This document shows, piece after piece, positions 51,632-59,278 of a stretch of DNA of 64,000 bases. How positions within the stretch are numbered: the first letter of the stretch is position 1; each line of letters starts with the position of its first letter. The stretch lies in assembly GCF_019468465.1 (NCBI RefSeq), contig NZ_CP080519.1:434001-498000 (forward strand). The letters are read 5' to 3'. The notes beneath the pieces are model-generated. The model was not told the DNA's origin. It saw nothing but the letters and a program-made list of their open reading frames with translations, and did not search any database. The position numbers and the translations under genes are program-made. This stretch comes from Amycolatopsis sp. DSM 110486 (GTDB taxonomy: Bacteria; Actinomycetota; Actinomycetes; Mycobacteriales; Pseudonocardiaceae).

Positions 51632-52915
51632 TCAGACCGTGGTCTGCCGCACGCCCGGCTTGGCGACCATCGCCTCGCCGATGCCGTCCACAAAGGACTG
51701 GTCGGCGGGCAGCACGACCGCGACCGAGCGCACCTTCTGGTCCTGGGCCCGGTTGCCTGCCGGCTCGACCCCGTCCTCGGCCAGCGCGAGCGCGGCCTTG
51801 CGCAGCTTCTGGCGCGCCTTGATGATGCCCGCGTCGGTGGCGACGAGCCGCTCCTTGGTCCGGTCGACGATCGGCCCCATCGACTCCTGAAGCGACGAGT
51901 CCTGCAGCGCGATGCCCTTGATGCCGGAGTAGGTCTCGCCGCGCCGCTGCGCGTCGCGGTCCATGAGGTAGTCGTTGTCCTTGTTCGCGAGCGGCCGGTA
52001 GTTCTCGTCGTTCGCGCTGTGCACGCCCAGACCTGCCCGCATGGCCGACACCTCTTCGCTGTCGAGCTGGCGGGTCGGGTGGTAGTCGAAGCTCCAGGCC
52101 CAGCAGTTCTCGTCGTCGATCGGCACCCAGAAGTGGCCGTGCATCGGGTGGTCGGCGCGCGGCGGGACCATGGTGAAGTTCGGCAGCACCCACGGCGTCA
52201 CGCGCCAGTAGTAGTGCCCTTCCTCCGCGCTGCGGCGAGCGGCGATGAGCAGGCCGCCCTCGTAGTCGACGACCTCGAAGAACGGCTTCAGGTCCGCGCG
52301 GTTGTAGGCGTTTCCCTTGGAGCCCTTGAAGAGCGGGTCGCTGTCGAGGCTGCCGGAGTGCAGGAAGGTGACGTGGCTGGAGTCGATGCCGCCTTCGAGC
52401 GCCTGCAGCCAGTTGCACTCCTGAAAGCGCTTCGACGTGAAGGCCTGCCCCTCCGGAACGGTCACGAACTCCCACTCCGGCAGCGGCGGCTGCGTCTCCG
52501 GATCACCGAAGTAGGCCCACAGCACGTCGCCGCGCTTGACCATCGGGTAGGACTTGAGCTTGACGTTGGCGCAGAAGTTGCTGGTCTCGGGCTCGCTCGG
52601 AACCTCGATCGCCTGACCGGTGTAGTCGTACTTCCAGCCGTGGTACGGGCAGCGCAGGCCGCCGGCCTCGTTGCGGCCGAACCAGAGCGAGACGCCGCGG
52701 TGCGCGCAGAACTCGTCCATCAGGCCGTAGCGGCCCTCCGAGTCGCGGAAGGCGATCAGCCGCTCCGAAAGGATCTTGACCCGCACCGGCGGGCAGTCGT
52801 CGGCGGGCAGCTCCTCGGCCAGCAGAACGGGCTGCCAGAAGCGCCGGAACAGGGCGCCCATCTTGGTGCCCGGCCCGGTCTGCGTCAGCAGTTCGTTGAT
52901 CTCTGTTCGGAGCAC
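51632..52915 (-). CDS. Rieske aromatic ring-hydroxylating oxygenase (phthalate 4,5-dioxygenase-like)
   Basis: 427 aa. The start INELLTQTGPGTKMGALFRR is characteristic of the phthalate 4,5-dioxygenase/Pht3 group. Rieske [2Fe-2S] ligands are Cys70, His72, Cys89 and His92 (CAHRG and CPYHGW). The mononuclear iron site is in GGIDSSHVTFLH (Asp178, His181, His186). It hydroxylates a carboxylated aromatic using electrons from the ferredoxin encoded next to it. GTG 52915 with AAAGGA upstream. First gene of the operon with the unknown protein, PanB-like, hydrolase and phosphatase genes. Confidence 0.93.
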   Translation of the reverse strand: MLRTEINELLTQTGPGTKMGALFRRFWQPVLLAEELPADDCPPVRVKILSERLIAFRDSEGRYGLMDEFCAHRGVSLWFGRNEAGGLRCPYHGWKYDYTGQAIEVPSEPETSNFCANVKLKSYPMVKRGDVLWAYFGDPETQPPLPEWEFVTVPEGQAFTSKRFQECNWLQALEGGIDSSHVTFLHSGSLDSDPLFKGSKGNAYNRADLKPFFEVVDYEGGLLIAARRSAEEGHYYWRVTPWVLPNFTMVPPRADHPMHGHFWVPIDDENCWAWSFDYHPTRQLDSEEVSAMRAGLGVHSANDENYRPLANKDNDYLMDRDAQRRGETYSGIKGIALQDSSLQESMGPIVDRTKERLVATDAGIIKARQKLRKAALALAEDGVEPAGNRAQDQKVRSVAVVLPADQSFVDGIGEAMVAKPGVRQTTV

Positions 52916-52949
52916 GCTGAAGTCCTTTCGCACCGGCGATCGCGAAGCC

Positions 52950-52978
52950 GTTATAGGATTGAATATCAGACCATTGAA
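52950..52978 (-). promoter_or_regulatory. Rieske promoter with GntR-type operator
   Basis: On the minus strand, TTCAAT (52973-52978) and TATAAC (52950-52955) are separated by exactly 17 bp. The operator GAATATCAGACCATT (52961-52975; reverse AATGG-TCTGA-TATTC) lies in the spacer, an ideal place for repression. Confidence 0.7.
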
Positions 52979-53010
52979 CCACTGGCAATGGCGAGTTCTC
53001 CGCGCCGAGG

Positions 53011-53337
53011 TCAGACGACCTGCTCTCCGGGCACGTCGACGGTGAGCCCGTCGAGCCGCGGCGTCACCTCGATCTGGCACGAGAGGCGGCTCCCGGCCCG
53101 CCGGTCGCCGATCGCGAGGTCGAGGAGGTCGTCCTCCATGTCACCGACTTCGCCGACCTGATCCAGATACTCCTCGCGCACCCATACGTGGCAGGTGCCG
53201 CACGAAAGGCAGCCCCCGCACTCGCCGATGATCCCCGGCACCCCCGCGCGCACGGCCGCGCTCATGACGCTCTCCCCCACGGAGGCGTCGACCGCCCGCT
53301 CCTCGCCGGCGTCGTCGACGTACACGACCTTCGGCAT
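53011..53337 (-). CDS. [2Fe-2S] ferredoxin (plant/putidaredoxin type)
   Basis: 108 aa. Cluster ligands Cys40, Cys46, Cys49 and Cys87 in the pattern C-x5-C-x2-C...C (GECGGCLSCGTCHVW, then RLSCQ). An additional Cys43 lies inside the ligand loop, which is uncommon. It carries electrons from the FAD reductase (42321-43565) to the Rieske oxygenase encoded just downstream. It has its own promoter and operator at 53359-53376. Longer upstream reading is not used; ATG 53337 abuts normal spacing. Confidence 0.92.
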   Translation of the reverse strand: MPKVVYVDDAGEERAVDASVGESVMSAAVRAGVPGIIGECGGCLSCGTCHVWVREEYLDQVGEVGDMEDDLLDLAIGDRRAGSRLSCQIEVTPRLDGLTVDVPGEQVV

Positions 53338-53358
53338 GTCCACTCCTAGCCGCTGACT

Positions 53359-53398
53359 AATGGACTTACCAATATACCGGTTGATCCCGGGGGCGCAA
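53359..53398 (-). promoter_or_regulatory. Ferredoxin promoter with GntR-type operator
   Basis: On the minus strand: TTGCGC (53393-53398), 16 bp, TATATT (53371-53376), then the palindrome AATGGACTTACCAAT (53359-53373; reverse ATTGG-TAAGT-CCATT). Same arrangement as at 47429-47446. Confidence 0.7.
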
Positions 53399-53423
53399 GA
53401 CGCCAGGAGAGCCACAGACAACC

Positions 53424-53456
53424 AAAAAAGCCCAAGTCGGTGACTTGGGCTTTTTT
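53424..53456. terminator. Strong bidirectional terminator next to tRNA-like fragment
   Basis: Perfect 15-bp stem AAAAAAGCCCAAGTC / GACTTGGGCTTTTTT with a GGT loop; the A/T runs make it intrinsic in both directions. Confidence 0.9.
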
Positions 53457-53486
53457 GCTCTCCGCCAGGACTCGAACCGGGAACCC
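53457..53486 (-). repeat. tRNA 3'-end-like fragment (T-arm), copy B
   Basis: The minus strand reads GGTTCCCGGTTCGAGTCCTGG then CGGAGAGC: a T-arm with CCGGTTCGAGTCC plus acceptor-like end, but the rest of a tRNA is missing because the hydrolase coding sequence ends at 53490. By eye about 80 percent identical over 40 bp to 14131-14170, same orientation. Confidence 0.45.
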
Positions 53487-53489
53487 CAG

Positions 53490-54095
53490 TCAAGCGCCGA
53501 CTTCGCTTGGGCCGACAGCCGGGGAGCCTGCCGGTTCGGCGAGCCGGTGAAACACCTCGGCGAGCTTCTCCGGCTGAGACAGGAGGCTTTCCGCAACCAG
53601 CTGGTCAACCGCTTCGCGGACGACCTCGGGCGCGCAGGCACCGAACAGGACCTTGGGTGCATGCTCCGCCGGCAACGTGTACACGCCCTTGCCGAAGTCC
53701 CGGCGCTGGTACCGCGCGGCCAGCGACGACCGGAACTCCGGCCGCGCGGTGAGGTCGGCCAGGATTTGGCCGTCTCCCGGCACGAACGCGCACAGGAACA
53801 CCAGCCGCGCGATCCGGTCGGGCACCTGCTCCGCGACCTGGGCGACGGTCAGCCCGCCCATGCTGTGCCCGACCAGCACCACCGGCCGAGCGGCCGCCTC
53901 GACGCGTTCCCGCACCGTCGCGACGCAATCGTCGAGCGTCACGGTCTCGATCGCCTGGCCGCCGTCACGGCCGGGCAGGTTCACCGCGTCCACGGTGTGC
54001 CCCGCCGCCTCGAGCAGCGGGACGATCTTCTCCCAGCACGAGGCCTGGTACCAAGCTCCGTGCACGAGCACGAAATGCGCTCCGGCGTTCTTCAC
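53490..54095 (-). CDS. Alpha/beta hydrolase (salicylate esterase/EstC-like)
   Basis: 201 aa. HFVLVHGAWYQASCWEKIVPLLEAAGH at the start and the nucleophile elbow LVGHSMGGL (Ser78) are typical of the small methyl-salicylate-esterase-like alpha/beta hydrolases. Slightly short for the group (usually about 230), the C-terminus ending in a Pro/Ser-rich stretch right at the tRNA-like fragment; a late catalytic His is in PAEHAPKVLFG. GTG start with GAGGAGG upstream. The 3' end may have been rearranged at the putative att scar. Confidence 0.82.
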   Translation of the reverse strand: MKNAGAHFVLVHGAWYQASCWEKIVPLLEAAGHTVDAVNLPGRDGGQAIETVTLDDCVATVRERVEAAARPVVLVGHSMGGLTVAQVAEQVPDRIARLVFLCAFVPGDGQILADLTARPEFRSSLAARYQRRDFGKGVYTLPAEHAPKVLFGACAPEVVREAVDQLVAESLLSQPEKLAEVFHRLAEPAGSPAVGPSEVGA

Positions 54096-54175
54096 GTTCC
54101 TCCTCGTCTCGCCGCGTTCGCCGTCGAAACCGGCGACCCGGTCCGGCTCCTCAGGTGAAGCCGGACCGGTTCTCC

Positions 54176-54830
54176 TCAGTCCACCACCGCGGGTTCGGGC
54201 ACTCCGGGCCGGAGCTCTCCGGCGGCCAGCCGGGCGGCGACGCGCGCCGCGTCGCGGCCAGGGCGGATGAAGACGATGGCGAGGACGCCCGAGATCACCA
54301 GGAGCACCGCCAGGATCAGCCACGAGGTCTGCAGGCCCGACACCTCGCACTGGGCCGAGGCGATCCGGCCGGTGAGCGCCGGGGCGATCACGCCGGCCAG
54401 CGAGTACACCGCGCCATACGCGCCGAGGACACCGGCGCGCTGGGTGATCGGCGTGATCTCGGCACACACCGTTTGCGACACCGCGAAGATCACCACCGCC
54501 AGCACACTGAGGCAGCTGAACACCAGCTTCCCCACCACGCCCGGAACGAGCACGAACGCCGCTGCCGAGGCGCCCGAGACGAGGAGGCACACGCCGGAAA
54601 CCGTGCCCCGCACGTGCCGGGTCGACACGCCGCGGCGGATCATCGCCTTCATGAGCGCGCCGAGTCCGATGTAGACCACGACGATCGCGAAGCCCTGCTT
54701 CACCGCGATGAACGCGCTCGCCTGCCCCAGCGAGAGGCCCAGCGAGTCTTGCAGGTACAGCGGCGCGAACGCCGCGTCCTGCCGCGGCGCCGGCCGCTCG
54801 GCGGCCGAACACGTCGAGATCAGCGCCGCC
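54176..54830 (-). pseudogene. Truncated MFS transporter (C-terminal half)
   Basis: Only about six helices are left, from FAPLYLQDSLGLSLGQA to a charged C-terminal tail. Full MFS carriers of this kind have about 430 aa and twelve helices. The upstream frame is open to 54964 but is unrelated Ser/Ala-rich sequence, with no first-half helices. The 5' half has therefore been deleted. It lies between the hydrolase gene and a DUF899 gene near the possible cluster boundary. Confidence 0.7.
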
Positions 54831-54926
54831 GCGGCGGCGCTGATCTCGGACGAGCTGTGAACCACTGGCTTGCCGAAGCCGTCAAGGGGGCTGCGAGCCG
54901 CTTTTACGTCCCCACGGGTGACCGGT

Positions 54927-55694
54927 CTAGTACTGCAGCGAGGGGTAGGCGGCCAGGTCCCCACGGCCTTCCGGAGTCAGGTCGAGCGCGCCGAAGATCG
55001 GCGAGATCGCGTCCACGGCGCTGGAATCGCCGCGGGCGAAGACCTGCTCGCTCGTCCACCGGTGGTGAATGCCGTCCTCGTCCTTGGTGAACACGTGCAG
55101 AAGCGGGATCTGCACGCCGTCCGGGGTTTCCGCGTGGTAGTCGCGGTTGAAGGTGTTGTTCTTCGACGACACCGCGCGGATGGTGCGCCAGTGGCGTTCC
55201 CGGGCGTAGGCGCCGAGCCGATCGGCGTCGGCCTTGGCCACGACCACGAGGTTGACCCGCTCGGCGAGGTGGAAGGCCGCACCCTCGAGCCCGTCCACGA
55301 TCGAGGTGCACGACGGGCACGGCTGTTCGACCAGCGGCAGTTCGGCGGTCTTGCCCTCCGCCGCTCCCGCTCGCGGGTCGTCCGCCCAGCGCGGGAACAT
55401 CATGTTGTAGACGACCAGTGTGTTCCGGTCCGGCTCGAACAGCTCCGAGAACCTCACCGGAGCACCGTCCACTCCGGACTCGAAGACGTAATTCTCGGCG
55501 ATGGTTCCGCCCACCGGCAGCGAACGGCGCTGTGCCGAGACCTGCTCGGCCAGCAGCTTGAGCTGCGCCTCGGATTCCAGCAGCCGATCCCGCGCCTCGC
55601 GGTATTCGCTCGACTCACCAGGGAATCGGACGCCCGCGTCGCGAAGGATCTCCGACCACTTCTTCATGTCACGCGGACCGCCCACGAGGGCCAT
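54927..55694 (-). CDS. DUF899 family thioredoxin-like protein
   Basis: 255 aa. Thioredoxin-like core with EQPCPSCTSIVDGL near residues 122-135 in the position of the CxxC active site, FPRWADDPR near 101 and HWRTIRAVSSKNNTFNRDY near 172, all typical of DUF899. Function in the family is unclear, possibly redox or detoxification. Divergent from the HxlR gene; the gap contains a perfect inverted repeat that probably serves both. Confidence 0.88.
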   Translation of the reverse strand: MALVGGPRDMKKWSEILRDAGVRFPGESSEYREARDRLLESEAQLKLLAEQVSAQRRSLPVGGTIAENYVFESGVDGAPVRFSELFEPDRNTLVVYNMMFPRWADDPRAGAAEGKTAELPLVEQPCPSCTSIVDGLEGAAFHLAERVNLVVVAKADADRLGAYARERHWRTIRAVSSKNNTFNRDYHAETPDGVQIPLLHVFTKDEDGIHHRWTSEQVFARGDSSAVDAISPIFGALDLTPEGRGDLAAYPSLQY

Positions 55695-55748
55695 GACTGC
55701 CGTCCTTTCCGTGGCTCCACGCCCGCTCCACAGGCGCGTCGCCGAGAT

Positions 55749-55810
55749 AGTTCGTTGACCAGACTCTCTGGGGCCATTAGAGCACGACGAGATGGTTCGG
55801 TCAACGAACT
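55749..55810. promoter_or_regulatory. HxlR-type operator pair
   Basis: Perfect 12-bp inverted repeat AGTTCGTTGACC (55749-55760) and GGTCAACGAACT (55799-55810), separated by 38 bp, between the divergent DUF899 and hxlR genes. Two half or full sites on the same face would allow one regulator to control both genes. Confidence 0.7.
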
Positions 55811-55830
55811 CTCCCTGCTAGCATGAACGT

Positions 55831-56349
55831 ATGGCCCTCCCCAAGTACTACGCGGCTCAGCAGTGCTCCCTGGCGCGCAGCCTCGAGATCGTCGGCGAAC
55901 GCTGGACGCTGCTGATCGTGCGCGACGCCTTTTTCGGGGTGCGCCGCTTCGGAGATTTCCTGGCCCACCTGGGCATGTCTCGCGCCGTGCTGACCGAGCG
56001 CCTCGAAGGCCTGCTCGAGACCGGCGTACTGGCGGAGACGCCCGGCAGCCACGGTTACCGCGAATACGTCCTGACCGGCAAAGGGGTGGACCTGTGGCCG
56101 GTCGTCCGCGACTTGCTCGCCTGGGGCAACGAGCACTGCTCGGAGAACGGCCCGCGCCGGGTGTTCCGGCACGTGCCGGATTCCGGACTCCTCGCGCCGG
56201 ACGGGTCGTGCACGGCGTGCGGCCGCACGGTCGCCCCAGCCGACCTCGTCGTCCTTCCCGGCCCCGGCTACGACGATCACGCCGACGACTTCGTCAGCGA
56301 AGCGCTCTCCGAAGCGCACCGCTTGCTGGAGCCCCTCCGCACTCGGTGA
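55831..56349 (+). CDS. HxlR-family transcriptional regulator
   Basis: 172 aa. Typical winged-HTH opening CSLARSLEIVGERWTLLIVRDAFFGVRRFGDF, then GMSRAVLTERLEGLLETGVL. The C-terminal extension holds CTACGRTV (two Cys), which may sense redox or bind metal. Divergent from the thioredoxin-like DUF899 gene, which fits redox or electrophile sensing by HxlR/HypR-type proteins. Its 3' end overlaps the convergent GNAT gene by 56 bp. Confidence 0.9.
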   Translation: MALPKYYAAQQCSLARSLEIVGERWTLLIVRDAFFGVRRFGDFLAHLGMSRAVLTERLEGLLETGVLAETPGSHGYREYVLTGKGVDLWPVVRDLLAWGNEHCSENGPRRVFRHVPDSGLLAPDGSCTACGRTVAPADLVVLPGPGYDDHADDFVSEALSEAHRLLEPLRTR

Positions 56350-57064
56350 TTCCGGCCGCACATTCGCACGGCCCGCCGGAGGTGACCCGGCCCGGCAACC
56401 GGGTCTCCAGGTCGAAGACGGCGTCGTCGTGGTCGGACGTCGCCGGGTCGAGGATCCAGATGTTGTTGTCGTAGGGGTGGAAGCCGAGGGAGGCCCAGAT
56501 TCTGCGGGCGCGGCAGGGCACCCGGCCGCGGGTGTTCACGGACGGCGCCACGGCGATCAGGCGGGGCTCGGCACACAGCCATTGCAGCAGCCGGCTCGTG
56601 AGGAGCCTGCCGACGCCGCCGGAACCGCGCCACGCCGGCGCGAGCACCACGTGTCCGATGAGGACGACGTGGCTGCCCGACGCCGTGATCGACCCGTCGA
56701 GCGCTTCGGAGAGCCGGCCGTACCCTGAACCGTCCGGCTCGCCGAAGAGCACGCCGAACGCGGTGAAGCCGCGGTGGGAGCCCAGTTCGCCGACGACGTC
56801 GCCCGCGTTCTGGAGGTCGACGAGGAGCCCGCCTGCTTCGAAGAACGTGCCTGTCACGCTGCCGTCGGCCGCACGGCACTCCGACAGGAACGCCCCCTCG
56901 GCATCAGCCCGGTCCGCCAACGCGATCGTCACGCTCGCCTCGCCCGACCACACCGCCACACCGGAGCTGCTCAACGTGTCACCGGTCAGGGACGTGGTCG
57001 TGCCGACGGTCATCCGCGCGCGGCCGAGCAGATCGGCGAGGCCGGGCGGTGAGCTCGGGGTCAC
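56294..57064 (-). CDS. GNAT-family N-acetyltransferase
   Basis: 256 aa. Acetyl-CoA binding segment VVLAPAWRGSGGVGRLLTSRLLQWL near residues 140-164 (R-x-x-G-x-G-like loop), followed by the late GFHPYD strand-turn. The N-terminal part has no obvious family. GTG 57064 overlaps the stop of the LLM gene, so it is the third gene of the SRPBCC-LLM-GNAT operon. Substrate unknown. Confidence 0.75.
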   Translation of the reverse strand: MTPSSPPGLADLLGRARMTVGTTTSLTGDTLSSSGVAVWSGEASVTIALADRADAEGAFLSECRAADGSVTGTFFEAGGLLVDLQNAGDVVGELGSHRGFTAFGVLFGEPDGSGYGRLSEALDGSITASGSHVVLIGHVVLAPAWRGSGGVGRLLTSRLLQWLCAEPRLIAVAPSVNTRGRVPCRARRIWASLGFHPYDNNIWILDPATSDHDDAVFDLETRLPGRVTSGGPCECAAGITECGGAPASGALRRALR

Positions 57065-58104
57065 GAGAGGTTGCGGGCGAGGTCGATGGCCCGGCCGAGA
57101 TTGTCCAGCTTCTCCGCAACGGTCGCGCCCGCCGGATAGAACCGCACAGTCGTGATACCGCGGTCCCGCCAGGCGGTGAGCCGCTCCCGCACCATGTGCT
57201 CGGTGCCGATCAGCGTGGTCGAGAAGATCATGTCGTCGGTGATCAGGGCGGTGGCATCCGCGTGCCGCCCCGCCTGCCAGAGCTCCCGGACCTCGGCTGC
57301 GATTTCCGACCAGCCTTGACGGCTGTACGCGCTGTTGTAGAAGTTCGTGGTGGCCGAGCCCATGCCGCCGAGGCTGAAGGCGAGATCCTTCTTGCGCGTC
57401 GCGGCGACTGCGGCGAGCTGTCCTTCGTCCTCGACGAAGTGCACCTCGGCTCCCTGGCAGAGATCGATTTCGGCGAGCGTCCGCCCTCCGCGCGCAGCCC
57501 CGGCGCTCAGCGCGTCGAGGTAGGCGGAAGCACCTTCGGGCACGAAGCTGCTGCCCAGCCAGCCGTCCGCGATCTCACCGGCCAGCTCCAGCATCTTCGG
57601 CATCAACGCTGCGACGTAGATCGGAATGTCCGGGTTCGCCGGCAGCGAGGTGCGCATCGGAACCCCCTCGCCGCCTGCACGCGGCACGGAAAAGACTTCT
57701 CCGCTGTGCTTGATCTTGACGCCGGCGAACACCTGCCGGACGATGTCGATCGTTTCCCGCATCCGGCGCAGCGGCCGGTCGAACGGCACCCCGTGCATGC
57801 CCTCCACGACCTGCGGGCCCGAGCTTCCCAGGCCGAGCACGAACCGGCCGCCGGACAGGTCCGCGAGCGTCATCGCCGTCATCGCGATGAGCGTCGGGGT
57901 GCGCGTCGCCAGCTGGATCGTGCCGCTGCCGAGGGTCATGCGGTTGGTCCGCGCCGCCAGGTACCCGAGCGGCGAGGGCGCGTCCGAACCCCAGGCCTCC
58001 GAGATCCAGCAGACGTCGAGGCCGAGCTTTTCCGCCTCCACGGCCAGCGTGACGTTGTCCTGCCACGAACCGACCAGCGCTTCGATCGTCGTCGCCGTGC
58101 GCAT
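57061..58104 (-). CDS. LLM-class (F420-dependent type) oxidoreductase
   Basis: 347 aa. AEKLGLDVCWISEAWGSDAPSPLGYLAART near the start, GSGTIQLATRTPTLIAMTAMTLADLSGGRFVLGLGSSGP near residue 65-103 (split motifs) and IPIYVAALMPKMLELAGEIADGWL near 165 are typical of F420-dependent luciferase-like oxidoreductases. No FMN/F420 experiment can be read from sequence, but an F420 reductase gene lies 5 kb away. Stop overlaps GNAT start; start overlaps SRPBCC stop. Confidence 0.87.
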   Translation of the reverse strand: MRTATTIEALVGSWQDNVTLAVEAEKLGLDVCWISEAWGSDAPSPLGYLAARTNRMTLGSGTIQLATRTPTLIAMTAMTLADLSGGRFVLGLGSSGPQVVEGMHGVPFDRPLRRMRETIDIVRQVFAGVKIKHSGEVFSVPRAGGEGVPMRTSLPANPDIPIYVAALMPKMLELAGEIADGWLGSSFVPEGASAYLDALSAGAARGGRTLAEIDLCQGAEVHFVEDEGQLAAVAATRKKDLAFSLGGMGSATTNFYNSAYSRQGWSEIAAEVRELWQAGRHADATALITDDMIFSTTLIGTEHMVRERLTAWRDRGITTVRFYPAGATVAEKLDNLGRAIDLARNLS

Positions 58105-58607
58105 CAGCGCGCTCCCTCCGCCAGCTCCTTGATGAGGCGCAGGTTCGACTCCAGCCCGGCCTGGAATTCCCCGATCCGGTTGGCGACGATCTTCTCCTCC
58201 TTGTGCGGCAGACGGTCGATCGCGTGGTTGAGGCCGGATCGGCCCGGGCCCATCTGCCCCCACTGGCTCAGCTCGGTGCCCACCGCGCACGGTTCGACGG
58301 AGAAACCCCAGACCGACGACGGTCGCACGTCCTGGCCGGCGTTGACCTCCCACGTGAACGCGGAGTTCGGCTTGAACTCGATCACCGTCGAAGTCGATTC
58401 CCACTCGCCCAGCGCTTCGTGGAAGCTGCGCCCGCGGAACCTCGTGCCGACGCCGGGTTCGCCCGCACCGTCGAGCCAGGTCACTTCCAGCAGCTCTTCA
58501 CTGAGTTTCACCATCAGGTGGATGTCGCTGACAAGAGCCCAGACCGCTTCGGTGGTGGCGTTGATTTGGACAGTGGCCCGGGCAGTCGGAAGATCGGCAT
58601 ACATCAT
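58104..58607 (-). CDS. SRPBCC-family (polyketide cyclase/START-like) protein
   Basis: 167 aa. ARATVQINATTEAVWALVSDIHLMVKLSEELLEVTWLDG at the start and GVGTRFRGRS are classic for SRPBCC lipid/aromatic-binding proteins. C-terminal helix VANRIGEFQAGLESNLRLIKELAEG. First gene of the operon; a 17-bp palindrome lies 31 bp upstream. It may bind the substrate of the LLM enzyme. Substrate unknown. Confidence 0.87.
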   Translation of the reverse strand: MMYADLPTARATVQINATTEAVWALVSDIHLMVKLSEELLEVTWLDGAGEPGVGTRFRGRSFHEALGEWESTSTVIEFKPNSAFTWEVNAGQDVRPSSVWGFSVEPCAVGTELSQWGQMGPGRSGLNHAIDRLPHKEEKIVANRIGEFQAGLESNLRLIKELAEGAR

Positions 58608-58637
58608 CGGAGCCGCTCCTTGATCGAATTGTCAATG

Positions 58638-58654
58638 AGTTCTATTATAGAACT
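58638..58654 (-). promoter_or_regulatory. Perfect palindrome upstream of the SRPBCC operon
   Basis: AGTTCTAT-T-ATAGAACT, 8-bp arms around one base, in an AT-rich patch that also gives -10-like boxes. Probably the operator of the second HxlR protein, whose gene is the next one upstream. Confidence 0.6.
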
Positions 58655-58735
58655 TACAAGCTGCGTCCACAATGCAGCGAAACCCGCCGAGTTTCTGCGA
58701 CTTCTCTTCGCTCGTACCAATCCGCTCCACAAAAA

Positions 58736-58768
58736 GGGCCCGCCATCGCGTGTCGCGATGGCGGGCCC
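58736..58768 (-). terminator. Terminator of the second hxlR gene
   Basis: Perfect 15-bp stem GGGCCCGCCATCGCG / CGCGATGGCGGGCCC with a TGT loop and a TTTTT tail on the minus strand. Confidence 0.85.
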
Positions 58769-58795
58769 CGGGCCGGGGTTCGTGGTGAGCCCGGA

Positions 58796-59278
58796 TCAGG
58801 AGGCGAATCGCCTCCCCTTCTGCCGGACGTACGGGGCATCGCGCCCTTCGACGGTCCGCCCGGTGAACGGCTCGCCGCAGTGCGAGCACGTCTCGACCGC
58901 GTGGGCGTCGTGGCCGCACGTGGTGTGGTGCAGCAGCACCGGGGGCCCGTCGGGGCCGGTCGCCCACGCATCGCCCCAGTTCAGCAGCGCCATGATGATC
59001 GGGAACAGGTCCTTGCCCTTGCGGGTGAGGTGGTACTCGTACCGAGGCGGGTTCTCCTGGTACGCCCGCTTCTCGACCACGCCGTTGCGGATCAGTCCTT
59101 CGAGGCGCTCGGTGAGGATGTTCCGGGAGATGCCCAGATCTTCCTGCAGCTCCTCGAACCGGTTGTGCCCTTTGAACCCGAACAGGTCGCGGACGATGAG
59201 CAACGTCCACCACTCGCCGACGACCTCGAGCGTCTGGGCGATCGAACAGTCGAAATCAGCAAAGCTCTTCCTGCGCAT
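58796..59278 (-). CDS. HxlR-family transcriptional regulator
   Basis: 160 aa. CSIAQTLEVVGEWWTLLIVRDLFGFKGHNRFEEL and GISRNILTERLEGLIRNGVVEKR form the wHTH. The C-terminal part has CGHDAHAVETCSHCGEPF, a four-Cys/His cluster suggesting zinc binding or redox sensing. Same strand as the SRPBCC operon downstream, with a terminator between. Likely represses that operon through the palindrome at 58638-58654. Confidence 0.9.
   Translation of the reverse strand: MRRKSFADFDCSIAQTLEVVGEWWTLLIVRDLFGFKGHNRFEELQEDLGISRNILTERLEGLIRNGVVEKRAYQENPPRYEYHLTRKGKDLFPIIMALLNWGDAWATGPDGPPVLLHHTTCGHDAHAVETCSHCGEPFTGRTVEGRDAPYVRQKGRRFAS

Noticed and set aside
53457..53530. Complete tRNA gene at the right T-arm fragment
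   Set aside because: The T-arm is good, but the predicted anticodon loop lacks the conserved U33, the anticodon stem is imperfect and the region is occupied by the end of the hydrolase gene.
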